7,565 nucleotides of DNA from NCBI GenBank assembly GCA_947302675.1, contig CAMYWI010000055.1, forward strand, positions 1-7,565. The letters run 5' to 3'. The position numbers and the translations under genes are program-made. The notes under the pieces were generated by a model. The model saw only the letters and a program-made list of their open reading frames with translations. It made no database searches and was not told where the DNA came from. Positions 1 to 5,551 of the stretch are shown here, piece by piece (the stretch's first letter is position 1; every line of letters starts with the position of its first letter). Origin of the DNA: an uncultured Selenomonadales bacterium (GTDB lineage: Bacteria; Bacillota_C; Negativicutes; Selenomonadales; Selenomonadaceae).

Positions 1-546
1 ATCTTCAACGCGCTACACTTCACGAGCTACGCCGATACCAAAGTCGTGATTCTTGGGCAAGACCCGTATCACGAGCCGGGACAGGCGCACGGCTTGAGCT
101 TTTCGGTTTTGCCGAACGTGCCGCCGCCGCCGTCGCTTTTAAATATCTTCAAGGAACTGCGCGACGACTTGGGCTGTACTATTCCGAACAACGGTTGTTT
201 AAAGTCTTGGGCGGAGCAGGGCGTCTTGCTTTTGAACACGGTCTTAACGGTCAGGGCGCACGCGGCGAATTCTCATCGCGGGCACGGCTGGGAAATTTTT
301 ACCGACAAAATTATTAGTCTGCTCAACGAACACGAACGCCCGCTTGCCTTTATCTTGTGGGGGCGACCTGCGCGGACTAAAAAAAATATGATAACGAACC
401 CGCGCCATTTTATCGTTGAGTCGGCGCATCCCAGTCCGTTATCGGCGAGCGGCGGATTTTTCGGGAGCCGCCCATTTTCCCGCGTCAACAAATTTCTTGA
501 GAGTGTCGGCGAGACGCCCATTGATTGGCAAATTCCCAACGTTTAG
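1..546 (+). CDS. ung: Uracil-DNA glycosylase, family 1 (5' end outside window)
   Basis: Removes uracil from DNA by cleaving the N-glycosidic bond, the first step of base excision repair in the cytoplasm. Reading is open in frame 1 from base 1, and the first codons (IFNALHF...) already match the family, so the gene begins upstream; by comparison with the roughly 225-residue E. coli enzyme about 44 residues are missing. The 181 visible residues hold the water-activating loop GQDPYH (Asp codon 61-63), the segment [11 protein letters not shown], and the minor-groove loop HPSPLSA (His codon 427-429), followed by the usual [12 protein letters not shown] and the C-terminal GETPIDW. The GTG at 46 lies inside the first catalytic motif and is not the start. 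All key motifs are intact. The next gene starts 15 bases downstream on the same strand and is probably cotranscribed. Confidence 0.97.
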   Translation: MFNALHFTSYADTKVVILGQDPYHEPGQAHGLSFSVLPNVPPPPSLLNIFKELRDDLGCTIPNNGCLKSWAEQGVLLLNTVLTVRAHAANSHRGHGWEIFTDKIISLLNEHERPLAFILWGRPARTKKNMITNPRHFIVESAHPSPLSASGGFFGSRPFSRVNKFLESVGETPIDWQIPNV

Positions 547-561
547 AAAGGAGCGGTTCAC

Positions 562-933
562 ATGACTAAGAAAAATATTTCAATCGCGTTGCTCGTGCTG
601 ATGATTGTCTCGAATGTCTATCTGATTTGGCGCGTCAACTCGAACACAATGGCGATTGCCTCCTACGACGCGGGCATTTCACAGCGCACGGGCGTCGGAA
701 GATTTGAGAGTTATTGGACAAAATATATCGGCGCGTCGAAAGATTCTTCAATGAGTTACGAGAGCCGCGCCGAAGCCGAATCCGACAGCACTCACGCAAT
801 TTTCGCGCTGTTCATTTTGGATATTATTTTTATCGGCGCGATTTTCAAGCTCAATCAAAAGCCAAAGCCAGTCGAAGTTCCGCTCACTCGCGAGGAGGAA
901 TGGGAAAGGGAACGTCGCCGCCGCCGTAGATGA
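562..933 (+). CDS. Small two-helix membrane protein of unknown function
   Basis: A 123-residue protein that I do not recognise. The ATG is supported by AAAGGAG at 547-553, eight bases upstream, and the gene follows ung by 15 bases. Two hydrophobic segments are visible, about residues 6-23 (ISIALLVLMIVSNVYLIW) and 79-96 (AIFALFILDIIFIGAIFK). Between them is a polar linker of about 55 residues rich in Ser, Glu, Tyr and Arg (about 24-78). After the second helix come a Lys/Pro stretch and a strongly charged tail ending EEEWERERRRRRR. By the positive-inside rule the KK-containing N terminus and the Arg-rich tail are probably both cytoplasmic, with the linker outside (inference). The first segment could also be an uncleaved signal anchor. 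There is no catalytic motif, and nothing ties its role to ung beyond adjacency. Confidence 0.8.
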   Translation: MTKKNISIALLVLMIVSNVYLIWRVNSNTMAIASYDAGISQRTGVGRFESYWTKYIGASKDSSMSYESRAEAESDSTHAIFALFILDIIFIGAIFKLNQKPKPVEVPLTREEEWERERRRRRR

Positions 934-969
934 GTTCCCGCCTTTGCTAAAGGGTGGAAACGCGGAACT
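933..969 (+). other. Imperfect inverted repeat just after the membrane-protein gene
   Basis: AGTTCCCGC (933-941) can pair with GCGGAACT (962-969) with one bulged C. A smaller helix CTTT/AAAG (942-945 with 949-952) can form inside it. It begins at the stop codon of the preceding gene and so could lie in the 3' end of that mRNA. No T-run follows, so I do not call it a terminator. The bases between 970 and 1029 show only an AT-rich stretch (1004-1029) leading into the palindromic repeat. Confidence 0.4.
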
Positions 970-1029
970 GGCTGTCATGTTAGCGACTCGTCACTTCGAT
1001 TTGGTTAATCATTAACTTTTATTTTTATT

Positions 1030-1078
1030 AACATACTTTTCTTTGTTGCGCCCAAAGAAAAGTATGCAAAAGAAAGGG
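1030..1078 (+). repeat. Dispersed palindromic repeat, copy 1
   Basis: A perfect 14-bp inverted repeat: the left arm CATACTTTTCTTTG (1032-1045) and right arm CAAAGAAAAGTATG (1053-1066) enclose the 7-base loop TTGCGCC. It is followed by CAAAAGAAAGGG. The same 49 bases recur in the same orientation at 7517-7565 with a single difference, in the loop (T1046 versus C7533). Both copies lie downstream of a + strand gene and are preceded by a T-rich stretch. This is the pattern of a REP-like intergenic element. It has no coding capacity or transposase, and no T-run follows the hairpin on either strand, so it is not a classical intrinsic terminator. Confidence 0.85.
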
Positions 1079-1083
1079 CGTAC

Positions 1084-1112
1084 GCCGCTTGAACATCCTG
1101 TTCAAACGCGGC
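1084..1112 (+). other. Stem-loop within the repeat region
   Basis: GCCGC (1084-1088) and TTGAAC (1089-1094) pair with GTTCAA (1100-1105) and GCGGC (1108-1112), leaving a five-base loop ATCCT and an AC bulge at 1106-1107. It starts six bases after the repeated 49-base unit ends. It may belong to a longer repeat whose second copy is cut by the window edge; this cannot be settled here. Confidence 0.6.
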
Positions 1113-1117
1113 TTTGT

Positions 1118-1139
1118 GGGGCGTCATCCATGACGCCCC
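1118..1139 (+). other. GC-rich 9-bp stem-loop
   Basis: GGGGCGTCA (1118-1126) pairs perfectly with TGACGCCCC (1131-1139) across the four-base loop TCCA. It lies 30-51 bases past the stop codon of the amidase gene in the - direction, where it could protect or end that transcript. No T-run follows on either strand, so a terminator call is not supported. Together with 1032-1066 and 1084-1112 it makes three hairpins in about 110 bases. Confidence 0.6.
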
Positions 1140-1168
1140 CTCTGCGTCTCGACTACCCGTGATGTTTT

Positions 1169-1750
1169 TCATTCAAAGTCTCGGCAGTAGCGGCGAATCT
1201 CGTCAAGTTTTGAGTAAAGATTTTTGCCAGGACAAGCGGTGTCGTTTAAATCCCTGTGCCCGACGATAACGCCCGACTTCATAGGGTTGAGCTTGTACTT
1301 CTGACAAAGCCACGCCGTCAAAAGTTTCAGCGACTCCATTTGCTCGCGGTTGGGCTTGGCAACTTCAAAGTTCCCCGCGACGCAAATCCCGACAGAATTT
1401 TTATTATGTTGGTAGGCGTGCGCCCCAATCATTTGCGGACGCCGCCCCTGCTCAATCGTACCGTCCTTCCGAATCACATAATGATAGCCAATGCCCGCCC
1501 AGCCGTTTACTTCCTGGTGGAACTTGTGAATATCTTCGGCGGACGAATCTTTATCACCGTCGGGAAAGCCCGCGTGGTGTATCACGATAACTTCGGTCGC
1601 TGGACGCAACTCGTACTCGGTGAACTGCAAAAATAATTTTCTTATCGGCGGCTCCCACGTCTCCAAGACGTAGGCGGCGGCTTTTTCTTTGTTCAAAAAT
1701 AAATTCGCCGTCGCCAAAGCCATTACTCGCAAAAATTTTCTCCTGTCCAT
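1169..1750 (-). CDS. Tat-exported N-acetylmuramoyl-L-alanine amidase (Amidase_2/PGRP fold)
   Basis: A 193-residue predicted zinc amidase that would cleave the bond between MurNAc and L-Ala of peptidoglycan, outside the cytoplasmic membrane. The N terminus DRRKFLRVMALATANLFL carries a twin-arginine signal (RRxFLR) with a short hydrophobic core; AAAY near residue 27 is a plausible end of the signal. The catalytic domain covers about residues 50-190. Zinc ligands by alignment with T7 lysozyme are His58 (VIHHAG), His165 (VGHRD) and Cys173 (ACPG). Tyr89 (GIGYHYVI) matches the conserved active-site Tyr, and Thr171 stands where T7 lysozyme has Lys. The segments DGTIEQGRRP and SVGICVAGNF are also typical. 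The ATG at 1750 is chosen because AAGGAG lies seven bases upstream and the Tat motif starts there, although the frame stays open to 2227 across the divergent gene. Use in growth, recycling or fratricide is undetermined. Confidence 0.93.
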   Translation of the reverse strand: MDRRKFLRVMALATANLFLNKEKAAAYVLETWEPPIRKLFLQFTEYELRPATEVIVIHHAGFPDGDKDSSAEDIHKFHQEVNGWAGIGYHYVIRKDGTIEQGRRPQMIGAHAYQHNKNSVGICVAGNFEVAKPNREQMESLKLLTAWLCQKYKLNPMKSGVIVGHRDLNDTACPGKNLYSKLDEIRRYCRDFE

Positions 1751-1757
1751 ATTTTTT

Positions 1758-1763
1758 CTCCTT
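1758..1763 (-). promoter_or_regulatory. Ribosome binding site that fixes the amidase start
   Basis: AAGGAG on the - strand, seven bases before the ATG at 1750. It rejects the much longer open frame that would run antisense through the response-regulator gene. Confidence 0.85.
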
Positions 1764-1780
1764 GCAAATTTTTTTATCGC

Positions 1781-1809
1781 ATTATACCAAAAGCCTTTTC
1801 CCTTGTCCC
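1781..1809 (-). promoter_or_regulatory. Predicted sigma-A promoter of the amidase gene
   Basis: On the - strand a perfect -10 box TATAAT (1786 to 1781) is preceded by TGG, forming an extended -10. A 17-base spacer separates it from GGGACA (1809 to 1804), which matches four of six -35 consensus bases. The predicted start lies near 1774, giving a leader of about 24 bases with AAGGAG. A short palindrome AAAAG-C-CTTTT (1789-1799) sits in the spacer. Confidence 0.65.
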
Positions 1810-1831
1810 TAAGAAAAATTCCTGTTATAAT
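1803..1831 (+). promoter_or_regulatory. Predicted sigma-A promoter of the two-component operon
   Basis: TTGTCC (1803-1808), a 17-base spacer and TATAAT (1826-1831) with TGT directly before it, an extended -10. The predicted start is near 1838, leaving a leader of about 24 bases with GGGAG at 1847-1851. Its -35 box overlaps the -35 box of the divergent amidase promoter by five bases. Confidence 0.72.
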
Positions 1832-1842
1832 CATGAAAAATT
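1811..1842 (+). promoter_or_regulatory. Spaced direct repeat flanking the operon's -10 box, possible regulator site
   Basis: AAGAAAAATT (1811-1820) and ATGAAAAATT (1833-1842) match at nine of ten bases and begin 22 bases apart, about two helical turns, so both would face the same side of the DNA. OmpR-family regulators usually bind tandem direct repeats. The first gene of the unit is such a regulator, so autoregulation is plausible. The repeats are A-rich in AT-rich DNA and could be chance. Confidence 0.35.
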
Positions 1843-1846
1843 TTTC
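1835..1846 (+). other. Perfect 12-bp AT palindrome at the predicted operon transcript start
   Basis: GAAAAATTTTTC is its own reverse complement. It overlaps the predicted start of transcription (about 1838) and abuts the GGGAG ribosome binding site. It could be an operator or a reflection of local AT richness. Similar A-tract/T-tract boxes occur in the leaders at 1764-1775 and 6439-6449. Confidence 0.4.
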
Positions 1847-1861
1847 GGGAGTGATTGACAG

Positions 1862-2536
1862 ATGATGAGGATACTGCTTGCCGAAGACGACAGCCGGCTT
1901 GGCAAATTGATTGAGTACATGCTCGTGCAGAATAAATTTAACGTCGAGTGGATAACCAACGGCGCGGACATTTTTGAATACGCAATGTACTCGGAATACG
2001 ACATTTTGGTTTTGGATTGGATGATGCCGAACGTCAGCGGCTTGGACGCTTGCCGTCAACTGCGCGAGGCGGGCTACGAACGCGCGATTATCATGCTCAC
2101 GGCGCGAGACACCGTCGAGGATAGAGTTATGGGACTCGACGCAGGCGCGGACGATTATCTGGTTAAGCCGTTCGAGTTCGATGAACTTTTGGCAAGGCTC
2201 CGCGCACTCGGCAGACGCTCCACGCAAAAAATTCAGCAGGAAGTTATCGAAATAGGCGAGTTCACGCTCAACCGCACGACGAAAGTTTTAATGTGCAAAG
2301 AACAGGTGATTCAGCTGTCGCCGCGCGAATTCCAAATCTTTGACCTGCTCGCGCAGAATCTTGGCGTCGTCGTGCCGCGCGACATTATCCTTGACCGCAT
2401 TTGGGGGCTTGAGCGCGACATTACTTCCAACAACATTGATTCCTACATGAAAATCTTGCGCAAGAAACTCATGGACGTTGACGGCTCCATTGCAATTAAG
2501 ACTGTGCGCGGCATCGGCTATCGTCTGGAGGCTTGA
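1862..2536 (+). CDS. OmpR/PhoB-family response regulator
   Basis: A 224-residue DNA-binding response regulator, presumed partner of the kinase at 3121-4413. The receiver domain (about 1-118) has the acidic pocket EDD (8-10), phosphoacceptor Asp52 in LVLDWMMP, Thr80 in IMLTAR, and Lys102 in VKPFEFDELLARL, all as expected for a working receiver. The winged-helix domain (about 127-223) has LSPREFQIFDLLAQN, the recognition-helix region ITSNNIDSYMKILRKKL and the C-terminal VRGIGYRLE. The start at 1862 has GGGAG ten bases upstream; a second ATG follows at 1865. It is the first gene of a four-gene unit behind a strong predicted promoter, 111 bases from the divergent amidase start. Target genes and stimulus cannot be read from the sequence; the amidase is the obvious candidate target besides its own operon. 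Confidence 0.96.
   Translation: MMRILLAEDDSRLGKLIEYMLVQNKFNVEWITNGADIFEYAMYSEYDILVLDWMMPNVSGLDACRQLREAGYERAIIMLTARDTVEDRVMGLDAGADDYLVKPFEFDELLARLRALGRRSTQKIQQEVIEIGEFTLNRTTKVLMCKEQVIQLSPREFQIFDLLAQNLGVVVPRDIILDRIWGLERDITSNNIDSYMKILRKKLMDVDGSIAIKTVRGIGYRLEA
2527..2531 (+). promoter_or_regulatory. Ribosome binding site for the cyclase gene inside the regulator gene
   Basis: GGAGG overlaps the last codons of the response-regulator gene and sits eight bases before the GTG at 2540. It supports the unusual GTG start and suggests translational coupling, since the regulator stop (2534-2536) lies between the site and the start. Confidence 0.75.
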
Positions 2537-2539
2537 GCT

Positions 2540-3109
2540 GTGAAAATCGATTTGACTTACCCGCTGACTAAGGCTTGGCTCGAAAATTGGCGTCCGAATG
2601 CAAAGGACAAGGGCTTGATGTCGCTCGGTCACGTCGGCACGCATTTTGATATTAAGGGCAAAAATTTTCCGCTTGACTACAGCGAATGTCGCGGCGTGCT
2701 TTTCGACGTCAGCAACGTTTCAGAGCGCGATATTGAAGTTGCCGACGTTGACGCGGAAAAAATCTGCGCGGGCGATTTTGTTCTGATTCGCACCGGCACA
2801 AGCGAACGCTACGAATACGGCACCGACGATTACGCAACTTTTTTCCCGCAAATTTCTTGGGAGCTGATTAAACTTCTTGTCGCGAAGAATGTTCGGATTA
2901 TCGGCGTCGACTCGCGCGGACTTCGTAAAGGCTCCGAACACCCCGAAGCCGATAAATTCTGCGCGGACAATGATGTTTTCGTCGTTGAAAATCTCGTGAA
3001 CCTCGACAAAATTGTTGCGGCGGGCGTTGATACTTTCAAAGTTCACACTTACCCGTTGAACCTTGTCGGCTTTGACGGCATTCCCTGCCGAGTTATCGCG
3101 GAAGTTTAA
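2540..3109 (+). CDS. Cyclase-family metal-dependent hydrolase (kynurenine formamidase-like)
   Basis: A 189-residue member of the Cyclase family (PF04199), which includes kynurenine formamidase KynB and isatin hydrolase. Expected metal ligands are visible: His31, His35 and Asp37 in GHVGTHFD, His134 in GSEHPEAD, and Glu150 in VVENLVNL. The ending YPLNLVGFDGIPCRVIAEV is typical. The family motif HxGTHxDxPxH is incomplete: the Pro and last His are Lys39 and Lys41 (DIKGK). That His is regarded as catalytic in KynB, so the substrate or mechanism probably differs. I recall relatives in Firmicutes with the same loss (GTHFD followed by NKEFP-like sequence), so it may be a subfamily trait rather than damage. 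It starts with GTG, three bases after the regulator stop, and ends 11 bases before the kinase. The protein is likely cytoplasmic with no signal peptide. The substrate is unknown; no tryptophan-catabolic genes are near. Confidence 0.85.
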   Translation: MKIDLTYPLTKAWLENWRPNAKDKGLMSLGHVGTHFDIKGKNFPLDYSECRGVLFDVSNVSERDIEVADVDAEKICAGDFVLIRTGTSERYEYGTDDYATFFPQISWELIKLLVAKNVRIIGVDSRGLRKGSEHPEADKFCADNDVFVVENLVNLDKIVAAGVDTFKVHTYPLNLVGFDGIPCRVIAEV

Positions 3110-3120
3110 GCGGAGGCTTT

Positions 3121-4413
3121 ATGGAAATATTCGGGCGCAGTCGGCGGCGGCTCGCCATTGCCTACGCGCTTATCATGTGTCTTTTCATGGCGACAATAAT
3201 TTTCGTCATGCACCAGGCAATGAATTGGTCAATGTTTTCCGAACAGGCGCAGGAACTTTCCGACGCGGCGCAAGGCGTGGCGGAGGCGCAAATTTTTTAT
3301 CTGCAAAATCCCAATGCCGACGTCGACGAAAACCGCTACTATAAAAGCGTCAACGACCGCTTGTTCTTCTACATTTTCACGGCCGATAAGCAACTGATTC
3401 GATTTGAGCGCGCCTCCTATCGCATTGAGCCGTTTGTAAAGAATGTCATTGAGAATTGGAGCATTGAAGAAGGCAGCGTCGAAGTTTTCAGCCACTCGAA
3501 CGAACTCGGACAGCTCACAACCGTTATGAGGACTTCAAAAAAGATCATCGCGGGCGAGGCAGTTCAAACGCTTTACGTCGGCAAAGATGTCACCGCGCTT
3601 TATTCGGGACTGCGCAAGGCGACTTATGCGCAAGTCGTGTTGGGCTTTATCGCGCTGTTAATCGCGTCGGCAATCGGCTACTACATGGCGGGCAAAGCGT
3701 TCCTGCCGCTCAAAGAGGCTTACGATAAGCAAAAGCAATTCGCAGCGGACGCAAGTCACGAACTCCGCACGCCGCTTGCCGTCTTAATGTCATCTGCTGA
3801 ACTTTTGCTTGCCGACCCGTCGATACAAAATCCCTTCCTGCGCCAAGTGCTCGAAGACGTTAAGAGCGAAGTCAAGAAAATGACAAACCTCGTCAGCGAA
3901 TTGCTCATGGTCGCGCGAAGTGACAACAACGCGCTCAAAGTCAAAATTCAGCGGCTCGACTTGTCGGAAATTCTTCAACAGGTCGTGCGCACAATGATTC
4001 CGATTGCGGAGAAGAAAAATATCCGGCTCATGGGCGAGAATTTTGTCAAGACGCTGATTAACGCCGACGAGCAGAAGATTAAACAGCTCGCGATAATTTT
4101 GGTCGACAACGCGATAAAGTACACGCCCGAAGGCGGCTCGGTGCTTGTCGAGTTGGAGAGCGTCGACGCAAAGCGCGTGTCGTTTTCGGTCATGGACAGC
4201 GGCATTGGCATTGCGGCGGAGGATTTGGATAAAGTCTTCGAGAGATTTTACCGCGTCGACAAGGCTCGCTCGCGCGAAATGGGCGGCAATGGCTTGGGCT
4301 TGGCGATTGCCTCCGAGATTGTCAAACTTCACGAGGGCAAAATTTCTGTGGCGTCAAAGCTCGGCGAGGGCACGAAGTTTACGGTTGAGCTTAAAGTTAA
4401 TTTGAAGAAATGA
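3121..4413 (+). CDS. Membrane sensor histidine kinase, HisKA type, without HAMP
   Basis: A 430-residue sensor kinase, presumed to phosphorylate the regulator encoded two genes upstream. Transmembrane helices lie at about 11-30 and 171-190, enclosing about 140 extracytoplasmic residues that could form a PDC/PAS-like sensor fold (FFYIFTADKQLIRFE, and LYVGKDVTALY before the second helix). Only about 20 residues separate the second helix from the H-box, so there is no full HAMP domain; PLKEAYDKQKQFAADASHEL is reminiscent of CiaH-type kinases. The phosphoacceptor is His213 in SHELRTPL. The ATPase domain shows Asn330 in VDNAIKYTPEGG, the G1 box DSGIGI (359-364), the F box FERFYRVD (373-380) and the G2 box GGNGLGLAI (388-396). 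All catalytic boxes are intact. GGAGG (3112-3116) is only four bases from the ATG. It lies 11 bases after the cyclase gene and 12 before the glycerate kinase. Confidence 0.96.
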   Translation: MEIFGRSRRRLAIAYALIMCLFMATIIFVMHQAMNWSMFSEQAQELSDAAQGVAEAQIFYLQNPNADVDENRYYKSVNDRLFFYIFTADKQLIRFERASYRIEPFVKNVIENWSIEEGSVEVFSHSNELGQLTTVMRTSKKIIAGEAVQTLYVGKDVTALYSGLRKATYAQVVLGFIALLIASAIGYYMAGKAFLPLKEAYDKQKQFAADASHELRTPLAVLMSSAELLLADPSIQNPFLRQVLEDVKSEVKKMTNLVSELLMVARSDNNALKVKIQRLDLSEILQQVVRTMIPIAEKKNIRLMGENFVKTLINADEQKIKQLAIILVDNAIKYTPEGGSVLVELESVDAKRVSFSVMDSGIGIAAEDLDKVFERFYRVDKARSREMGGNGLGLAIASEIVKLHEGKISVASKLGEGTKFTVELKVNLKK

Positions 4414-4425
4414 CGGGGATTTAAG

Positions 4426-5544
4426 ATGAAAATTATCGTGGCGATTGACAGCTTGAAAGGCTCGCTGACGAGTTTGGAGGCGGGGGCGGCGGCTCGTGAA
4501 GGAATTTTATCGGCGTTGCCCGCCGCGCAGGTGAAAGTTTTTCCATTGGCTGACGGCGGCGAAGGCACTTGCTTTGCAATTACAAAGGCACTCGGCGGCG
4601 CGTTGAAGTCCGTCGAAGTGACTGGTCCGCTCGGCAAAAAAGTTACGGCGGAGTTCGGCGAAGTCTTGGAGAAAAAATTAGCCGTCATCGAAATGGCGAA
4701 CGCGGCAGGACTTCCGCTCGTGCCGGAAAATCTGCGCAACCCGCTCAATACAACAACTTACGGCGTCGGCGAGCTGATAAGGATTGCGATTGCCGACGGT
4801 TGCCGCGACTTTGTCATTGGCATTGGCGGCAGTGCAACGAACGATTGCGGCTTGGGCATGTTGACCGCGCTCGGCTACAATTTCAACGCGGGGATATTTG
4901 GGCGCGACTTGGAAAAAATTTCTGCGATTGATGATTCAAGCGTCCTGCCCGCTCTGCGCGAGTGCAAGTTCAGAATTGCTTGCGACGTGACAAATCCTTT
5001 GACGGGCGCGAACGGTTGCTCGGCAGTTTACGCTCCGCAGAAGGGCGCGACGCCCGAAGTCGTCGAGAAAATGGACGGTTGGATTAAAAATTTCGGCGAA
5101 CTCAGCGCGAAGTTCCTAAAGCTCGACAAAGAATCGGTTGCGGGCGACGGCGCGGCGGGCGGATTGGGCTTTGCGTTCAGAAGTTTTTTAAACGGCGAAC
5201 TTGTTAAGGGCGTCGACTTGGTTTTGGACGCGCTCAATATTGCGGACGATTTGAAGACCGCCGACGTTTTGATAACGGGCGAGGGGCGGCTCGACTTTCA
5301 AACGGCGCAGGGAAAAGCTCCGTCGGGCGTCGCGAAGTTGGCAAAAAAAATTAACCCGAACATTATAACTGTCGGGCTTGGCGGAAGTGTCGCGGATATT
5401 TCTGACGACGCGGGGCTTGACGCCGCCTTTTGTATTTTGCGCGAGCCAATGACGCTCGCCGCCGCTATGAACAAATCTGTCGCCGCAAAAAATATTTCCG
5501 CGACCGCCGCGCAGATTATCAAGCTGATTGAGAGTATTCGCTGA
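4426..5544 (+). CDS. glxK: Glycerate 2-kinase (GlxK/GarK family)
   Basis: Phosphorylates D-glycerate with ATP, in this family normally to 2-phosphoglycerate, feeding lower glycolysis in the cytoplasm. The 372 residues show the family pattern throughout: DSLKGSLTS (8-16), ADGGEGT (42-48), IEMANAAGL (88-96), GIGGSATND (132-140), ACDVTNPLTGANG (185-197), GAAGGLG (242-248) and GEGRLDFQTAQGKAPSGVA (285-303). Compared with E. coli GarK, a surface region after GYNF (about 150-160) is about eight residues shorter, and the usual NDGG reads NDCG. Neither touches an obvious catalytic position. The ATG has only a modest site, GGGGA (4415-4419), six bases upstream. It is the last gene of the unit begun by the response regulator; no promoter of its own is evident. 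It ends three bases from the stop of the convergent epimerase gene. Confidence 0.95.
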   Translation: MKIIVAIDSLKGSLTSLEAGAAAREGILSALPAAQVKVFPLADGGEGTCFAITKALGGALKSVEVTGPLGKKVTAEFGEVLEKKLAVIEMANAAGLPLVPENLRNPLNTTTYGVGELIRIAIADGCRDFVIGIGGSATNDCGLGMLTALGYNFNAGIFGRDLEKISAIDDSSVLPALRECKFRIACDVTNPLTGANGCSAVYAPQKGATPEVVEKMDGWIKNFGELSAKFLKLDKESVAGDGAAGGLGFAFRSFLNGELVKGVDLVLDALNIADDLKTADVLITGEGRLDFQTAQGKAPSGVAKLAKKINPNIITVGLGGSVADISDDAGLDAAFCILREPMTLAAAMNKSVAAKNISATAAQIIKLIESIR

Positions 5545-5551
5545 AATTCAG
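5541..5551 (+). other. Palindrome holding both convergent stop codons
   Basis: CTGAA-A-TTCAG spans the TGA of the glycerate kinase (5542-5544) and the TGA of the opposing epimerase gene (5550 to 5548). The arms are five bases with a single central base, too tight to form a hairpin, so it is not a terminator. No other hairpin with a T-run is seen nearby, so the two transcripts probably overlap. Confidence 0.5.

Noticed and set aside
748..978. Small - strand frame overlapping the end of the membrane-protein gene.
   Set aside because: It is a low-complexity shadow of the + strand gene and the inverted repeat at 933-969, without a start signal.
1118..1139. Intrinsic terminator for the amidase gene.
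   Set aside because: The stem is strong, but no T-run follows on either strand. I list it only as a stem-loop.
934..1168. A riboswitch, tRNA or small RNA gene in the gene-free stretch.
   Set aside because: I see inverted repeats but no cloverleaf, no known riboswitch core and no clear promoter. The hairpins are better explained by the dispersed repeat.
1751..2227. The amidase frame stays open for 159 more codons upstream, allowing a 352-residue protein.
   Set aside because: The extension is antisense to the well-supported response regulator. A good binding site and Tat signal mark the ATG at 1750, and a promoter lies between the two genes.
3790..4332. 180-codon open frame on the - strand.
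   Set aside because: It is entirely antisense to the HisKA and ATPase domains of the kinase, with no ribosome binding site or recognisable motif. Codon bias of the real gene explains it.
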